Program-made: the position numbers and the translations under genes
Origin: Photobacterium sp. JCM 19050
GTDB lineage: Bacteria > Pseudomonadota > Gammaproteobacteria > Enterobacterales > Vibrionaceae
Reading direction: 5' to 3'
Length of the DNA stretch: 64,000 nt
Assembly (NCBI GenBank): GCA_001310455.1
Contig: BAXG01000002.1
Location: 223,138 to 287,137, forward strand
The notes under the pieces: generated by a model
What the model saw: only the letters and a program-made list of their open reading frames with translations
Database searches by the model: none
What the model was told of the DNA's origin: nothing
Part shown: in pieces, positions 39,291 to 49,939 of the stretch
Numbering within the stretch: position 1 is the stretch's first letter
Layout: every line of letters begins with the position of its first letter

Positions 39291-39713
39291 TCAGTGCACC
39301 CAATCCTCAAATTTCAACCCTTGCACCCGTTTGAACTCTCGAACATTGTTAGTGACCAGTATGCAGCCTTCCGCGATGGCGTGACCGGCAATCGCTGTAT
39401 CGTTACTCCCAATTGGGGTACCTTTCTCAATCAAGTCACGCTTGACGGCAGTCGTGGCATCTACAGCCGCTTTATCCCAAGGCAAGATCTCATCAACCCG
39501 CTTGAGAAATTCACCGACTAACACTGCATGTTTGGGAGAGGCTTTTTTACCGAGCAAGCCAAACTGCATTTCCTGATATGTAATCGCTGAGATAACAACG
39601 CGATGCTGTTTGCTCACTGCCGATTGCAACTTTTCCAGAACTGACATTGGCTGTTCGCGCATAACGAATGAACAAATGCAGGTATCGAGCATATAGGTGA
39701 TTTTCTTAGTCAA
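39291..39713 (-). CDS. vapC: VapC-family toxin, PIN-domain ribonuclease
   Basis: 140-aa PIN-domain protein. Acidic active-site residues lie in Y-M-L-D-T-C-I-C, T-Y-Q-E-M-Q-F-G and S-N-D-T-A-I-A-G-H-A; together they bind Mg for RNA cleavage (tRNA in known cases). The start overlaps the vapB stop by 8 bases, normal for VapBC. Likely a small mobile accessory module. Confidence 0.92.
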   Translation of the reverse strand: MTKKITYMLDTCICSFVMREQPMSVLEKLQSAVSKQHRVVISAITYQEMQFGLLGKKASPKHAVLVGEFLKRVDEILPWDKAAVDATTAVKRDLIEKGTPIGSNDTAIAGHAIAEGCILVTNNVREFKRVQGLKFEDWVH

Positions 39714-39939
39714 AGCTGAATCGTCCTTCGTCTGAAATCACATCCGAACGTTCAGCCATGAAATCATCGTCAGCCTTTTCAACATCACTGAACGACACCC
39801 AGTTCGGTCGGACCGGACGTAAGGTGATCACATCACCGTCTTTATGGATTTCAAGCTCGCTGACACCGTCAAACTCAAGATCTTTGGGTAAGCGCACGGC
39901 CTGATTCTTGCCATTTTTAAATATTGAAACTGTTCTCAT
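39706..39939 (-). CDS. vapB: VapB-family antitoxin, AbrB-type DNA-binding
   Basis: 77-aa antitoxin. The AbrB/SpoVT swapped-hairpin domain (residues about 1-48, T-V-S-I-F-K-N-G-K-N-Q-A-V-R-L-P) binds DNA; the acidic C-terminus neutralises VapC. ATG 39939 lies eight bases after GAGAGG; a GTG at 39948 overlaps that ribosome site and is less likely. Expected to repress its own operon with VapC through the palindromes upstream. Confidence 0.92.
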   Translation of the reverse strand: MRTVSIFKNGKNQAVRLPKDLEFDGVSELEIHKDGDVITLRPVRPNWVSFSDVEKADDDFMAERSDVISDEGRFSFD

Positions 39940-39958
39940 CGTATGCACCTCTCAAAGA

Positions 39959-40012
39959 CATATGTGAAACATATGATTAGTTTAAAAAACACTCAGCATA
40001 TGTCAAGCATAT
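39959..40012 (-). promoter_or_regulatory. vapBC promoter and palindromic operators
   Basis: On the minus strand TTGACA (39999-40004 region) and TAAACT at 17 bases form a promoter. CATATGT-GAA-ACATATG (39959-39975) is a perfect inverted repeat just downstream of the -10, and a second GCATATG with a GCATATA repeat lies at 39996-40012 over the -35. These are likely VapBC binding sites. Confidence 0.65.
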
Positions 40013-40107
40013 ACCCGGTATTTAAGAGTGATTTATACGCAATCTAAGGAATAGAATGGATACAGGAACAGTCAGTAATAGGCGTTCAGTAGAGTCAAAC
40101 GTCACCC

Positions 40108-40740
40108 TCAGGCTGAACCTTTTGCCACTTCCCTCAGTTTGTCTATGTCGGAGTAGGCTTCCCAGCGGAAATACCGGATATCAGCCATCTCCAGCATGGG
40201 CAGATCTTCCTTGGTGTCCCCATAAGCAAAGATCGTCTCATAGAGGTCAACATCGATTACCTGACGGGTGTAGGAAACCTTCCGGGTACCATTGCAGTCC
40301 CCCTGCGTATAATTGCCTGTCAGCCGGTTTCCCCTGATTTCCAGTTCGCTGCATACCAATTGAAGGCCGTGCTGCCTGCACCAAATGGAAAGAGGAATAT
40401 CCAGATTTGCTGAGACGATAAATACCGTGTCACCACGCTGTTTATGCCAGTTGATCTGCTCGATTGCCTGTTCTCTTATAACGCCGGGCAGATATTCAAA
40501 TACGAACTGTTCCGCGAGCGCCTGTACTTCAGAGGTTTTCCTTCCCCAGAACGCAAATTTTGACAATACAGGACGGGTCTTGGATGCAGGTAACCAGCCC
40601 AGCTTGTAAAGCAATATTACCGGAAGAACCAGTAGCCCACCGAGCAGCAGGCGAACTTTGGAAACTGAGAACAACAGGAATTTCGTGTACGTATCTTCGG
40701 TGGTGATAGTCCCATCAAAATCAAACAGGGCCAGGTTCAT
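40108..40740 (-). CDS. HAD-superfamily phosphatase, subfamily IB
   Basis: 210-aa HAD-IB hydrolase of the PSPase type. Motif I F-D-F-D-G-T-I-T at the N-terminus, motif II V-S-A-N-L-D, motif III Y-G-D-T-K-E-D-L-P-M-L. A hydrophobic stretch (about residues 30-52) may anchor it to the membrane, as in some family members active on phospholipids. Start ATG 40740 places the DxD motif at residue 6-8; a longer frame adds nothing typical. Substrate not known. The short stretch 40013-40107 behind it holds no gene. Confidence 0.83.
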   Translation of the reverse strand: MNLALFDFDGTITTEDTYTKFLLFSVSKVRLLLGGLLVLPVILLYKLGWLPASKTRPVLSKFAFWGRKTSEVQALAEQFVFEYLPGVIREQAIEQINWHKQRGDTVFIVSANLDIPLSIWCRQHGLQLVCSELEIRGNRLTGNYTQGDCNGTRKVSYTRQVIDVDLYETIFAYGDTKEDLPMLEMADIRYFRWEAYSDIDKLREVAKGSA

Positions 40741-40809
40741 GGAGTTTTCCTGCAAACGCTGAATTGGACGAATGCACGATTCCACCATAAACCCGTTGGT
40801 TACAGCAAA

Positions 40810-40995
40810 TCAGGAACCATTATTTTCAGGTTTTCGTTTGTAGATATCTGTGTAACCGCAGCGGGTGCAGGTTACTGCGAGGTAGAGTTTCTTCTTGGTC
40901 GGGAAAAGTGCGTCCCAAAGGCTGCCGGCAGAGCGGAAATCCGCAGTTTCGTAGTCTGAGTTTCCGCAACGCATGCAGATGTATTCAAAAGCCAT
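40810..40995 (-). CDS. Small zinc-ribbon protein
   Basis: 61-aa protein with two C-x2-C knuckles (Y-I-C-M-R-C-G-N and V-T-C-T-R-C-G-Y) about 32 residues apart, a C4 zinc ribbon. Resembles the small predicted nucleic-acid-binding Zn-ribbon family (COG3478). ATG 40995 begins the conserved part; the longer frame to 41109 is probably untranslated. No partner gene is obvious. Confidence 0.75.
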   Translation of the reverse strand: MAFEYICMRCGNSDYETADFRSAGSLWDALFPTKKKLYLAVTCTRCGYTDIYKRKPENNGS

Positions 40996-41125
40996 TTTAT
41001 ACCTATCAAACGATAACACTCTTTTCAGCGTAGACCCGGATAAAGGATTTGAGGGTATTCTGGCCAGACAGATACGAAAAAAAGAGCCCGCTATTGGCGG
41101 ACTCCTCACAGGTGTCGCTCAATTC

Positions 41126-41437
41126 CTAGTCGTCTCTGGATACAAACCGGCGAATGCTGGTTGAGTTGCCGTCCGGCGCGGTGATAACAAATTTCACCCA
41201 GTGGGCACGTTGTGGCGGAGCGGACAGTAACAAGCTTGCCCGTCCGGTATGGGATGTCACTGCTCTTTGATCGCCTGCTGTGACAACAGCGCCTTTAACC
41301 GGTTCACCGTTTTGGCTTACTCGCAGGGATATGTTTCGGTCCAATGCAATATACGATACGTCGAGATTCGCAGCATGAGCACTTGAAAACGCAGTGGAGA
41401 CGAGCAGCAATCCAGCTGCCGCGATTGCCTTTTTCAT
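41126..41437 (-). CDS. Secreted protein of unknown function, 103 aa
   Basis: Has a clear Sec signal peptide (K-K-A-I-A-A-A-G-L-L-L-V-S-T-A-F-S-S-A-H-A, cleavage about residue 22). The mature 80 residues look like a single beta-sandwich of the carboxypeptidase-regulatory kind (N-G-E-P-V-K-G-A-V-V-T-A-G-D). No cysteines. GAGGAAGAGA ribosome site before ATG. A LexA-like palindrome lies 33-48 bases upstream. Confidence 0.65.
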   Translation of the reverse strand: MKKAIAAAGLLLVSTAFSSAHAANLDVSYIALDRNISLRVSQNGEPVKGAVVTAGDQRAVTSHTGRASLLLSAPPQRAHWVKFVITAPDGNSTSIRRFVSRDD

Positions 41438-41641
41438 GATCTCTTCCTCTCGGTTGGCGACCTTATTGACTGGTCACTTATACAGTATGTTAATTGTTGA
41501 GTAGAGAATATCGGAAAGATCTGATGATGTCGCTCGAAAATACTGTGCAACAAATTGTAATGCCGGACGGTCTAATGATCTTGGGAGCAGTTTTGAGGCT
41601 GTGGGGATGAGCGACCAGGCGGGTGGCATGGGAGAAAAGAA

Positions 41642-41663
41642 AAAGACGCCGGAGCGCCTTTTC
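41642..41663 (-). terminator. Terminator of the lipA end
   Basis: On the minus strand AAAAGGCGC-TCCG-GCGTCTTTT, followed by TCTTTTC. About 20 bases after the lipA stop. The remainder of 41438-41641 shows no gene. Confidence 0.8.
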
Positions 41664-41683
41664 TGGTGGTTCAGGAAGCCGGC

Positions 41684-42649
41684 TTATTTCACTTCCATAC
41701 CCTGAGCCTGAAGGTCAGCATGGTAAGACGAGCGAACAAATGGGCCACAGGCGGCGTGGGTAAAGCCAAGGTCCAGTGCAATCTGCTTCAGTTCGTCAAA
41801 CTCTTCCGGCGGTACGTAGCGCTCTACCGGCAGGTGGTGACGGCTTGGTGCCAGGTACTGGCCGAGCGTCAGCATGGTAACGCCGTGGGCGCGCAGATCC
41901 TTGAGCACTTCAATGATTTCTTCCTTGGTCTCGCCAAGGCCCATCATCAGGCCGGACTTGGTCGGGATGTCCGGGTGCATTTCACCGAAACGCTTCAGCA
42001 GGTCAAGGGACCACTGGTAGTTGGCTCCCGGGCGAGCACGGCGGTACATGCGCGGTGCTGTTTCCAGGTTATGGTTGAAAACGTCCGGTGGGTTGTCTTT
42101 CAATACTTCCAATGCGCGATCCATACGACCACGGAAATCAGGTACCAGGGTTTCGATGCGGATTTCCGGGTTTTCTGTGCGGATTTCACGGATACAGTCA
42201 GCAAAATGCTGGGCACCGCCATCACGCAGGTCATCGCGGTCAACAGAGGTTACGACAACATATCGCAGCTTCATGTCCTTGATGGTTTTAGCCAGGTTCT
42301 TTGGCTCTTCGGCATCCGGCTTGAGTGGGCGGCCGTGGGCTACGTCACAAAACGGGCAGCGACGGGTGCAGATAGCACCGAGGATCATAAAGGTCGCTGT
42401 GCCGTGGTTGAAGCACTCTGCCAGGTTAGGGCACGATGCCTCTTCACACACGGAGTGAAGGTTGTTTTTGCGCATTGCAGATTTGATTTCCTGAATACGC
42501 TTACTGTCTGAAGGCAGCTTGATTTTCATCCACGCAGGTTTGCGCAGCATCTCTTTCTGCTCCGCCGGCATGTTCTTTACCGGAATCAGAGCCATTTTGT
42601 CGGCATCGCGGTACTTAACGCCGCGTTCCATTTCAATAGGTTTGCTCAT
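41684..42649 (-). CDS. lipA: Lipoyl synthase
   Basis: Radical-SAM enzyme inserting two sulfurs into octanoyl groups on lipoyl domains. 321 aa, intact. Auxiliary cluster cysteines in [13 protein letters not shown] (C-x4-C-x5-C), radical-SAM cluster in C-T-R-R-C-P-F-C, and the C-terminal R-S-S-Y motif are all present. Three bases separate its start from the lipB stop, so ybeD-lipB-lipA behave as an operon. Confidence 0.97.
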   Translation of the reverse strand: MSKPIEMERGVKYRDADKMALIPVKNMPAEQKEMLRKPAWMKIKLPSDSKRIQEIKSAMRKNNLHSVCEEASCPNLAECFNHGTATFMILGAICTRRCPFCDVAHGRPLKPDAEEPKNLAKTIKDMKLRYVVVTSVDRDDLRDGGAQHFADCIREIRTENPEIRIETLVPDFRGRMDRALEVLKDNPPDVFNHNLETAPRMYRRARPGANYQWSLDLLKRFGEMHPDIPTKSGLMMGLGETKEEIIEVLKDLRAHGVTMLTLGQYLAPSRHHLPVERYVPPEEFDELKQIALDLGFTHAACGPFVRSSYHADLQAQGMEVK

Positions 42650-42651
42650 AG

Positions 42652-43308
42652 TTAATTGCTTTCCGTTAATACAACATCATCATAGCCGAGCAATTGGCAA
42701 AACTTGTCTGCCAACACGGGCTGAACGTCAGAAAGAGACGTTGGTCCCCCCAGGTTTGCGGTTTGGGTCATGACCATACCGGCATAGCCACAAGGGTTGA
42801 TACGCAGGAAAGGCTCGAGGTCCATATTGATATTTAGGGCCAGTCCATGGAACGAGCATCCGCGCCGGATACGCAGGCCAAGCGAACAGATCTTATCTCC
42901 GTTGACATACACGCCGGGGGCATCCGGGCGGGCATTGGAGGTAATACCGAAATGGGCAAGCGTATTTATTACAGTATCTTCAATATGGGTGACCAGTTCA
43001 CGTACGCCAATTTTTCTGCGGCGAAGGTCAATAAGGACGTAAGCAACCTGCTGCCCGGGACCGTGATAAGTCACCTGTCCACCCCGGTCACTGGCTACCA
43101 CAGGAATATCACCTGTGCTCAGGAGGTGTTCTTCTTTACCTGCCTGGCCCTGGGTGAAAACCGGATTGTGCTCTACAAGCCAGAGCTCATCAGTGGTTTC
43201 AGGTGTGCGCTGATCAGTAAAGTCATGCATGGCCTGAAAAGTGCCGGTGTAATCCTGGCGGCCGAGGTTGCGGACGATAAGGCGGTTTGACAACGAAGTG
43301 CTACCCAA
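42652..43308 (-). CDS. lipB: Octanoyl-[acyl-carrier-protein]:protein N-octanoyltransferase
   Basis: Transfers octanoate from acyl carrier protein to lipoyl domains, the substrate for LipA. 218 aa. [12 protein letters not shown] and the catalytic pair Cys (N-P-C-G-Y-A-G-M) and Lys (G-D-K-I-C-S-L-G) are conserved. Intact. The start is a single ATG close to the family length (213 in E. coli). Confidence 0.96.
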   Translation of the reverse strand: MGSTSLSNRLIVRNLGRQDYTGTFQAMHDFTDQRTPETTDELWLVEHNPVFTQGQAGKEEHLLSTGDIPVVASDRGGQVTYHGPGQQVAYVLIDLRRRKIGVRELVTHIEDTVINTLAHFGITSNARPDAPGVYVNGDKICSLGLRIRRGCSFHGLALNINMDLEPFLRINPCGYAGMVMTQTANLGGPTSLSDVQPVLADKFCQLLGYDDVVLTESN

Positions 43309-43395
43309 TCTTTAAATACATTGGGGCATTATAAGGAAAGACGGCTGGATTAACAGCCGTCATTCGTGGGGATATTGAGGTGTTTCGTCTGAGGT

Positions 43396-43665
43396 TTAGA
43401 GAACCATGCGGACGATTTCAATCTCACCCAGCTCTTTGTAGAGGTTTTCTACTTGCTCAATTGAGGTGGCGTTGATAGTCACAGAGATTGAGTGGTAGTT
43501 GCCTTTTGCACTAGGTTTGATGCTAGGGCTGTAGTCACCTGGTGCATGGCGTTGGATTACTTCCAGAACCAGATCAGGCAGCTCAGGTTTAGCGTGACCC
43601 ATTACCTTGTAAGTAAAGTCGCAAGGAAACTCGAGCAGGTCTTTCAGTTTCGGTTGTTCTTGCAT
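43396..43665 (-). CDS. ybeD: YbeD family protein (DUF493)
   Basis: 89-aa ACT-like small protein; [10 protein letters not shown] near the start and I-E-I-V-R-M-V-L at the end are typical. ATG 43665 follows GGAG at 8 bases, better than the longer frame upstream. Always found next to lipB/dacA in this group and thought to be regulatory, but function is not settled. Confidence 0.92.
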   Translation of the reverse strand: MQEQPKLKDLLEFPCDFTYKVMGHAKPELPDLVLEVIQRHAPGDYSPSIKPSAKGNYHSISVTINATSIEQVENLYKELGEIEIVRMVL

Positions 43666-43764
43666 TGATAATGCTCCATTGATGCGGCATTTACAGCAAG
43701 TATGGCTGTAATTCACTGGTTGGCAAGGGCCGAAATAGTAGCGCTGTTAGGGGGCAAAAACAAG

Positions 43765-43794
43765 AAAACGGCAGCCAGGGTGGCTGCCGTTTTC
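43765..43794 (-). terminator. Strong hairpin after dacA
   Basis: Perfect 13-base stem AAAACGGCAGCCA / TGGCTGCCGTTTT with a 3-base loop, 28 bases beyond the dacA stop. Confidence 0.88.
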
Positions 43795-43821
43795 TGAGGC
43801 TGTTTTTTCAAGAACCCGGGT

Positions 43822-44992
43822 TTAGAACCAGCTCTTGAACAGCATGATGATGTAGTCAACCAGGCGGCTGAAGATGCTGCCTTCGTTTACATTGTCCAAT
43901 GCAACCAGTGGTACTCAGCAATGTCTTTGCCATCCAGTTGGTAGTACATCTTACCAACCACTTCACCTTTCTTGATAGGTGCTTCCAGTGTCTTGTTCAG
44001 TACAAAGCTGGCTTTCAGGTCGTCGGCGCTGCCGCGTGGAACGGTTACATAAGTGTCTTCAGTTACACCAGTGCTACTTCTTCCTTGTCACCCATCCATA
44101 CGCGTTCTTTAACGAAGGTTTCGTTTGCTTTGTGTGGAGACAGGGTTTCGAAGAAACGGAAGCCGTAGTTTAGCAGTTTTTTGCTTTCAGCCTTACGGGC
44201 GTTAGGGCTGTCGGTACCCATAACCACAGAGATCAGGCGCATTTTACCTTCTGTTGCGGTAGATACCAGGCTGTAGCCGGCGTTGTCAGTATGGCCGGTT
44301 TTCAGACCATCAACGTTCAGGCTCTTGTCCCACAGCAGGCTGTTACGGTTGTACTGGGTAATACCGTTGTAGGTGAAAGATTTCTCTTTGTAGATAGCAA
44401 ACTCGGCCGGTACATCACGAATAAGCGCCTGAGCCAGCTTCGCCATGTCGTGCGGAGAAGAGTACAGATCCGGGTTATCCAGGCCGTGAACATTGGTAAA
44501 GTGGGTGTTGGTCAGGCCGAGGGTTTTAGCCCAGGCATTCATCAGGTCAACAAATGCATCGGTTGAGCCGGCTACGTGCTCAGCCATGGCAACGCAGGCA
44601 TCGTTACCAGACTGGATGATGATACCTTTGTTCAGGTCACCGGCTTTTACCGTGGTGCCCACTTCGATAAACATTTTTGAAGAGCCAGGGAAGTTCTTGG
44701 CCCAAGCGTTTTTGCTGATTACAACATCATCATCGGGTGAGATATTGCCACGCAACATTTCCTGACCAATTACATAGCTGGTCATCATTTTTGTCAGGCT
44801 CGCCGGAGGAGTGCGTTTGTCGGCGTTCTTTTCAGCAAGAATTTTGCCTGAATGGTAATCCATCAGAATGTAGCCTTTGGCCGCAATTTGCGGTGGCTCC
44901 GGCACCACATTTGGCGCGGCAACAGCTGCAGCGGATGCTACAAAAGCGGTGGAAATCACAATGGATCGGAGAAATGCTATGGTTTTTTTCAT
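43822..44992 (-). CDS. dacA: D-alanyl-D-alanine carboxypeptidase, PBP5 (two frameshifts)
   Basis: Periplasmic penicillin-binding protein trimming pentapeptide side chains of peptidoglycan; about 390 aa when joined. Signal peptide at residues 1-25, S-L-T-K (SxxK), S-G-N and K-T-G motifs are all present. The C-terminal domain and amphipathic membrane anchor ([12 protein letters not shown]) appear only after adding one base near 44066 and one near 43910. In order with rlpA, rodA and mrdA upstream. Promoter probably in 44993-45184. Confidence 0.93.
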
Positions 44993-45184
44993 AATGATGT
45001 TTCTTGGTCCGGAATATCCCTAGAAATCAGTTACCGCCCACTATATCAGAATGATTCCCCATGGGCAGCCTTGAGGTCCGTTTATCTGTGTGTTTATGCG
45101 CGCGGCGCAGTGATTTTTACGTCTGCCTGACAGCCGGAAACACGCCGAAATATTTTCACACAGAATAACGGGCTAATTCTTCAC

Positions 45185-45996
45185 TTAGTTAGTGACAACA
45201 GTTTCGTCCGTTTGTTCGGTGCTGACCTTTTCTGTGACGATAAAAGCACCGGCAAACTTGTTGCGTTTGGCAACGTCCAGAGCCGCTCGCGCCGAATCCT
45301 GATCCTGGTAGGGGCCAAAGCGCAGACGCCATACGTCACCTTTTTTCGCAATATCGGTAGGAAGGTTGAGCGATTTGTTTAACTCTGCCGCAGTCCGGCG
45401 CGCCTTGGCTTCATCTTTCAGAGCGGCAAGCTGGACGAAAAACGCCTCACTGCGGTTTGTTTGCCATTCTTTCGGGTCCTGGGGCTTTTCTGGGTGAAGC
45501 AGATGAATTTCCACGTTTGCAACACCGGTGGCAATCACACCGAGTTTGGTCGCCGCTGCGTAGCTGAGATCGATGATCCTGCTTCATGGAACGGACCGCG
45601 GTCATTGACCCGGACAATGGCCTTCTTTCCGTTGTCGAGGTTGGTGACTTCTACGTAGCTTGGCAGCGGCAGGGTCTTGTGGGCGGCGGTCATCGAGAAC
45701 ATGTCATAGACTTCACCGTTTGACGTAAGGTGGCCGTGGAATTTTTTGCCGTACCAGGATGCAATCCCCTTCTGGCTGAAATCTCCCGGGTTTTGTACCA
45801 CCTGGTAACGCTGGCCATTCACTGTGTAATCTCGGTTACCCTGAAGACTGTATGGTTCATAGCGTGGCTGCGCATCTTCAATATGTGAAAGGTCCGGTAC
45901 ACTCTCCGGTGCTTCGTCGTTTGTCTGGCTGTAACGGCTGTTGTTGTCGGCACAGGCAGCCAGCAGCAGGGAGAGGATCAGAATCAGATATCGCAT
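45185..45996 (-). CDS. rlpA: Septal-ring lipoprotein RlpA, lytic transglycosylase (one frameshift)
   Basis: Lipoprotein, about 270 aa when joined, with lipobox L-L-A-A-C near residue 15, a double-psi beta-barrel domain ([18 protein letters not shown]) and a C-terminal SPOR domain (F-F-V-Q-L-A-A-L to the end) that binds denuded glycan at the septum. One base is missing near 45577 (H-E-A-G-I-I-D-L-S). Its ATG overlaps the end of rodA. Confidence 0.92.
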
Positions 45997-47117
45997 TAAT
46001 TAGCCCTGGATAACATTTTACGGTGAGTGTGAATCGACATCAGGATGCCAAACCCGGCCATCAGGGTTACCATTGAGGTGCCGCCATAACTGACCAAAGG
46101 AAGCGGCACACCCACTACGGGAAGAATACCGCTGACCATGCCGATGTTCACGAATACATAAACAAAGAAACTCAGCATTATACTGCCTGCTACCATCCGG
46201 CCAAAAGCAGTTTGCGCCTGAGAAGCAAGCCAAAGTCCCCGGCCAATGATAAATAAATACAGAGAGAGCAAAAAGGCAACTCCCATCAGTCCCCATTCCT
46301 CAGCAATGACCGCAAAAATAAAGTCGGTATGACGCTCCGGCAGGAACTCAAGCTGTGATTGTGTCCCCTGCAGCCAGCCTTTTCCTCCGATGCCTCCTGA
46401 GCCGATGGCAATTTTTGACTGAATAATGTGGTAACCGGCACCGAGCGGATCGGATTCCGGGTTAAACAGTGTCAGCACCCGGGTGCGTTGGTAATCGTGC
46501 ATCAGGAAAAACCACAGTACCGGGATGAATGCGCCAAGCAGCGAGGTTGCGCCGATGATAATGCGCCAGGAAATGCCGGAGAGGAAAAGCACGAAGATCC
46601 CGGATGCGGCAATCAGTATGGAGGTACCAAGATCCGGCTGCTTGGCAATCATGACGGTAGGCAGGAAAACCAGCACCAGTGCAACAATCAACCTTCTGAA
46701 AGAGGGGGGAAGCGGTTCGCGGGCAATGTAGCGGGCGACCATTAATGGCACGGCGAGCTTAATCATCTCTGAGGGCTGGAAGGTGACAAAACCGAGATTG
46801 AGCCAGCGCTGAGCGCCTTTGGCCGTTTCCCCGACAACAAGGACGGCTGCCAGCAATATAACGCCAAGGAAGAAAAGATACGGGGACCAGAATTCGTATT
46901 GCCTGGGCGGGATCTGTGCGAGGAAGAACATGACACCAAACGCCAGACCAAGGCGGATAAGCTGGCGGTTCATCATGGCTTCACTCTGGCCGCTGGCACT
47001 CCAGATAATGGCAAGACCAAAACCCAGCAGTGCCAGTATGCCGAACAACAGGGGGAGATCCAGGTGAAGTTTATCCATTAAGGTTTTCTTTTGCCCGGTC
47101 TCCGCCATGAAGTTCAT
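45996..47117 (-). CDS. rodA: Peptidoglycan glycosyltransferase RodA (SEDS)
   Basis: Ten-helix inner-membrane SEDS protein, 373 aa, intact. It polymerises lipid II for the lateral wall together with PBP2, encoded just upstream. The late [12 protein letters not shown] segment and the loop [13 protein letters not shown] are family marks. The ATG overlaps the mrdA stop as TAATG. Confidence 0.96.
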   Translation of the reverse strand: MNFMAETGQKKTLMDKLHLDLPLLFGILALLGFGLAIIWSASGQSEAMMNRQLIRLGLAFGVMFFLAQIPPRQYEFWSPYLFFLGVILLAAVLVVGETAKGAQRWLNLGFVTFQPSEMIKLAVPLMVARYIAREPLPPSFRRLIVALVLVFLPTVMIAKQPDLGTSILIAASGIFVLFLSGISWRIIIGATSLLGAFIPVLWFFLMHDYQRTRVLTLFNPESDPLGAGYHIIQSKIAIGSGGIGGKGWLQGTQSQLEFLPERHTDFIFAVIAEEWGLMGVAFLLSLYLFIIGRGLWLASQAQTAFGRMVAGSIMLSFFVYVFVNIGMVSGILPVVGVPLPLVSYGGTSMVTLMAGFGILMSIHTHRKMLSRAN

Positions 47118-49020
47118 TAGTCCGCCTTTTTCGTCACGTCCTGTGTATCGTCAGATTTAAGTTTGCCGTCTTTGTCGAGGAGTATGTAGTCAAAGATCTT
47201 CCTGACAATCGGCGCACCGTGGCTTGAGCCGCCACCGGCGTTTTCCAGTACCACCGAAACCACGGCTTTAGGGTGTTTAAACGGTGCAAAGCCGGTAAAC
47301 AAGGCGTGGTCACGCAGGTGTTCTGCGATCTCTTCCGCGTTGTATTTTTCGTCCTCTCCCAGGCCAAATACCTGGCTGTACCGGATTTGCCTCCGCTCAA
47401 ATATGGCGCACCGTGGAAGGCCCTGCGCGCAGTACCTGTCTTGCCATGGTTAACCAGCTCCATTCCTTTAAGGGCAGTGTCCCAGTTGCGTTCACTGACA
47501 CCCTGGATTGGCGGATATGGCTCTACCGGAATCACCTCTTCCTTGCCGTCATTGACAATGGCTCGGAGCAGATGCGGCGGGTAAACCTTGCCGTGGTTTA
47601 CCAGTACCGTTGTCGCCTTGGCAATTTGCATCGGGGTTGCTGTCCAGTAACCCTGGCCGATACCCACCGGGATAGTGTCACCCTGGTACCACGGCGTGCG
47701 GTAACGAGCCACTTTCCATTCACGGGTCGGCATGTTGGCTTTGCTTTCCTCGTAGATGTCGATGCCGGTGTAATCACCAAAACCGAATTTGTTCATCCAC
47801 GTTGAAAGCCGGTCTATACCCATATCATAGGCTATCTGGTAATAGAATGTGTCGACAGATTCCTCAATAGATTTAAGGACTTCGACTTTTCCGTGCCCCC
47901 AGGCTTTCCAGTCACGGAACGGTCGGGTTTTGGAATTTGGCAAGCGCCAGTAACCCGGGTCGTTTCGCACCGTGTTGCGGGTAATCACGCCGTCTTGCAG
48001 CGCGGACACGGCAATAAACGGTTTGACGGTTGAGGCCGGCGGTAGATACCGAGTGTGGTGCGGTTTACCAGCGGGCGGTTTTTGTCGTTCAGTAGTGCCC
48101 GGTAATTCTTGCCGGAAATACCGTGTACAAAGAGGTTGGGGTCATAACTCGGCTGGATACCATTGCCAGCACACTGCCGTCTTCCGGATCAATAACGACG
48201 GCTGCCCCGCGTTTGTTGCCGAGCAACTCTTCAATGTAGAGCTGAAGGTTGATGTCCAGGTTGAGGACAATGTCTTCACCGGAAACCGGCGGTACATATT
48301 TCAGGGTGCGGATCACCCGGCCACGGCTGTTGACTTCAACTTCCTGATAACCGGCCGTGCCGTGCAGGATCCCTTCGTAATACTTTTCAATACCGAGCTT
48401 TCCGATATCGCGCGTTGCCCGGTAGTTGTTGATCTTGTCTTCACGTTCAAGCTGGGCGATATCGCGATCATTGATTTTTGCCACATAGCCAAGCACATGG
48501 GTGAGGGCTGCACCATAAGGATAGTAACGCTTGAGGTAACCTTTTACTTCCACACCGGGAAGGTGGTACTGGTTAACCGAAATAACGGCTACTTCTTCCT
48601 GGCTAAGCTGGCTTTTTAGGGTAACTGCCTTGAAACGGCGGGAACGGCGTACATCGCGCTTGAACGATTTGACTTCTGAGTCAGTAATTGTGATGAGCTT
48701 GCGAAGTTCAGCAATGGTGTCATCAATGTTTTTAACCTGCTCGGGCGTGACTTCCAGTGAGAAAACAGGGCGGTTTTCTGCCAACAGGTTACCGTTGCGG
48801 TCGTAAATCAGGCCACGGTTGGGCGCAATAGGAACAACCTTGATGCGGTTGTCATTGGAGCGGGTTTTGTAGTCCTGGAAATCGACAACCTGCAGGTTGT
48901 AGAGGTTCACCAGCAGCAGGGTGACCATGCAACAATGCCAAGGAACGAAATCAGGGCGCGGCTGGCAAACAGCCGCGCTTCAGCAGTATGGTCACGTATC
49001 GGTGTGCGCTTGTGCTTCAT
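47117..49020 (-). CDS. mrdA: Penicillin-binding protein 2 (four frameshifts)
   Basis: Essential class B transpeptidase of the rod complex. Membrane helix (about residues 18-40), pedestal domain ([17 protein letters not shown]), and transpeptidase motifs S-T-V-K (SxxK, in [10 protein letters not shown]), S-V-D and K-S-G-T-A. Single bases are lost near 48930, 48151, 48043 and 47373, mostly C. Repaired parts match E. coli MrdA closely (for instance [11 protein letters not shown] and K-S-G-T-A-Q-V-F-G-L). A gene needed for rod shape cannot be this broken, which argues for sequence errors. Confidence 0.93.
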
Positions 49021-49026
49021 CGATAC

Positions 49027-49496
49027 TTATTCCCGGTGGTAAGGGTGATTGGTTGTAACACTCCAGGCGCGGTAAAGGCTTTCAGCCATCACAATGCGTA
49101 CCAGCGGGTGTGGCAGGGTGAGAGGCGAGAGCGACCAGCTTTGTTCGGCTGCTGCCTTGCACGCAGGTGCCAGACCTTCCGGGCCACCAATCAGGATGGA
49201 CACGTCGCGGCCGTCGAGTTTCCAGCGGTCAAGCTGGTCAGCCAGTTCATGGGTGTCCCAGCGCTTGCCTGGAATATCCAGGGTGACAATGCGGTTGCCT
49301 TTTCCGCAGGCGGCCATCATGGCATCGCCTCTTTTTCAAGGATGCGGGCGATATCGGCGTTCTTGCCGCGCTTTCCTGCCGGGATTTCAATCAGTTCGAG
49401 TGGCATGTCATGCGGGAAACGGCGGCGGTACTCTTCAAAACCCTGCTCAACCCATTTCGGCATCTTGGTGCCGACAGCAATCAGCTGTATTTTCAT
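49027..49496 (-). CDS. rlmH: 23S rRNA (pseudouridine1915-N3)-methyltransferase RlmH (one frameshift)
   Basis: 156-aa SPOUT methyltransferase. [16 protein letters not shown] start, I-G-G-P-E-G-L in the knot and the ending [11 protein letters not shown] match the family. One base is missing near 49328 ([11 protein letters not shown]). It lies between rsfS and mrdA. Confidence 0.94.
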
Positions 49497-49500
49497 TCAA

Positions 49501-49818
49501 TCAGGCCCAGAGTTTTTCAAGTTGGTAGATGTCGCGCTGTTCTTGCTGCATGACATGGAAAATCACGTCACCAAGGTCAACCACAACCCATTCACCTTCA
49601 CGCTCTCCTTCAGAGCCCTTGGTATCAACGTCGGCTGCACGTGCTTCATCCATGACGTGTTCAGCGATGGAGGCTACATGGCGCTTGGAATTGCCAGTGC
49701 AGACAACCATGTAATCAGTGATGCTGGATTTTCCGCGTACATCAAGCGTTACGATGTCTTCGGCTTTCATGTCATCGGCTTTGTCAGCGACGAAGAGGTG
49801 GAGTTGTTCTTGCAGCAA
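49501..49818 (-). CDS. rsfS: Ribosomal silencing factor RsfS
   Basis: 105-aa factor that binds uL14 and keeps subunits apart in stationary phase. [15 protein letters not shown] and the ending [11 protein letters not shown] are family hallmarks. The start is a TTG after GAGG, since the family begins there and no ATG lies nearby. Directly upstream of rlmH, as usual. Confidence 0.94.
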   Translation of the reverse strand: MLQEQLHLFVADKADDMKAEDIVTLDVRGKSSITDYMVVCTGNSKRHVASIAEHVMDEARAADVDTKGSEGEREGEWVVVDLGDVIFHVMQQEQRDIYQLEKLWA

Positions 49819-49939
49819 ATGGAACCTCGTTTTTACTTATCCCGATAGGGAGATCTTAAGTCAGTTACGGTTTCAGTCAATGACTGAGCAGCCGGATCCG
49901 CTAATTCTAACACCCTGCTGACCTCAGTTGTGAAGCGGA

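Noticed and set aside
41666..42511. 281-codon rightward frame
   Set aside because: Antisense to lipA, whose protein is complete and highly conserved.
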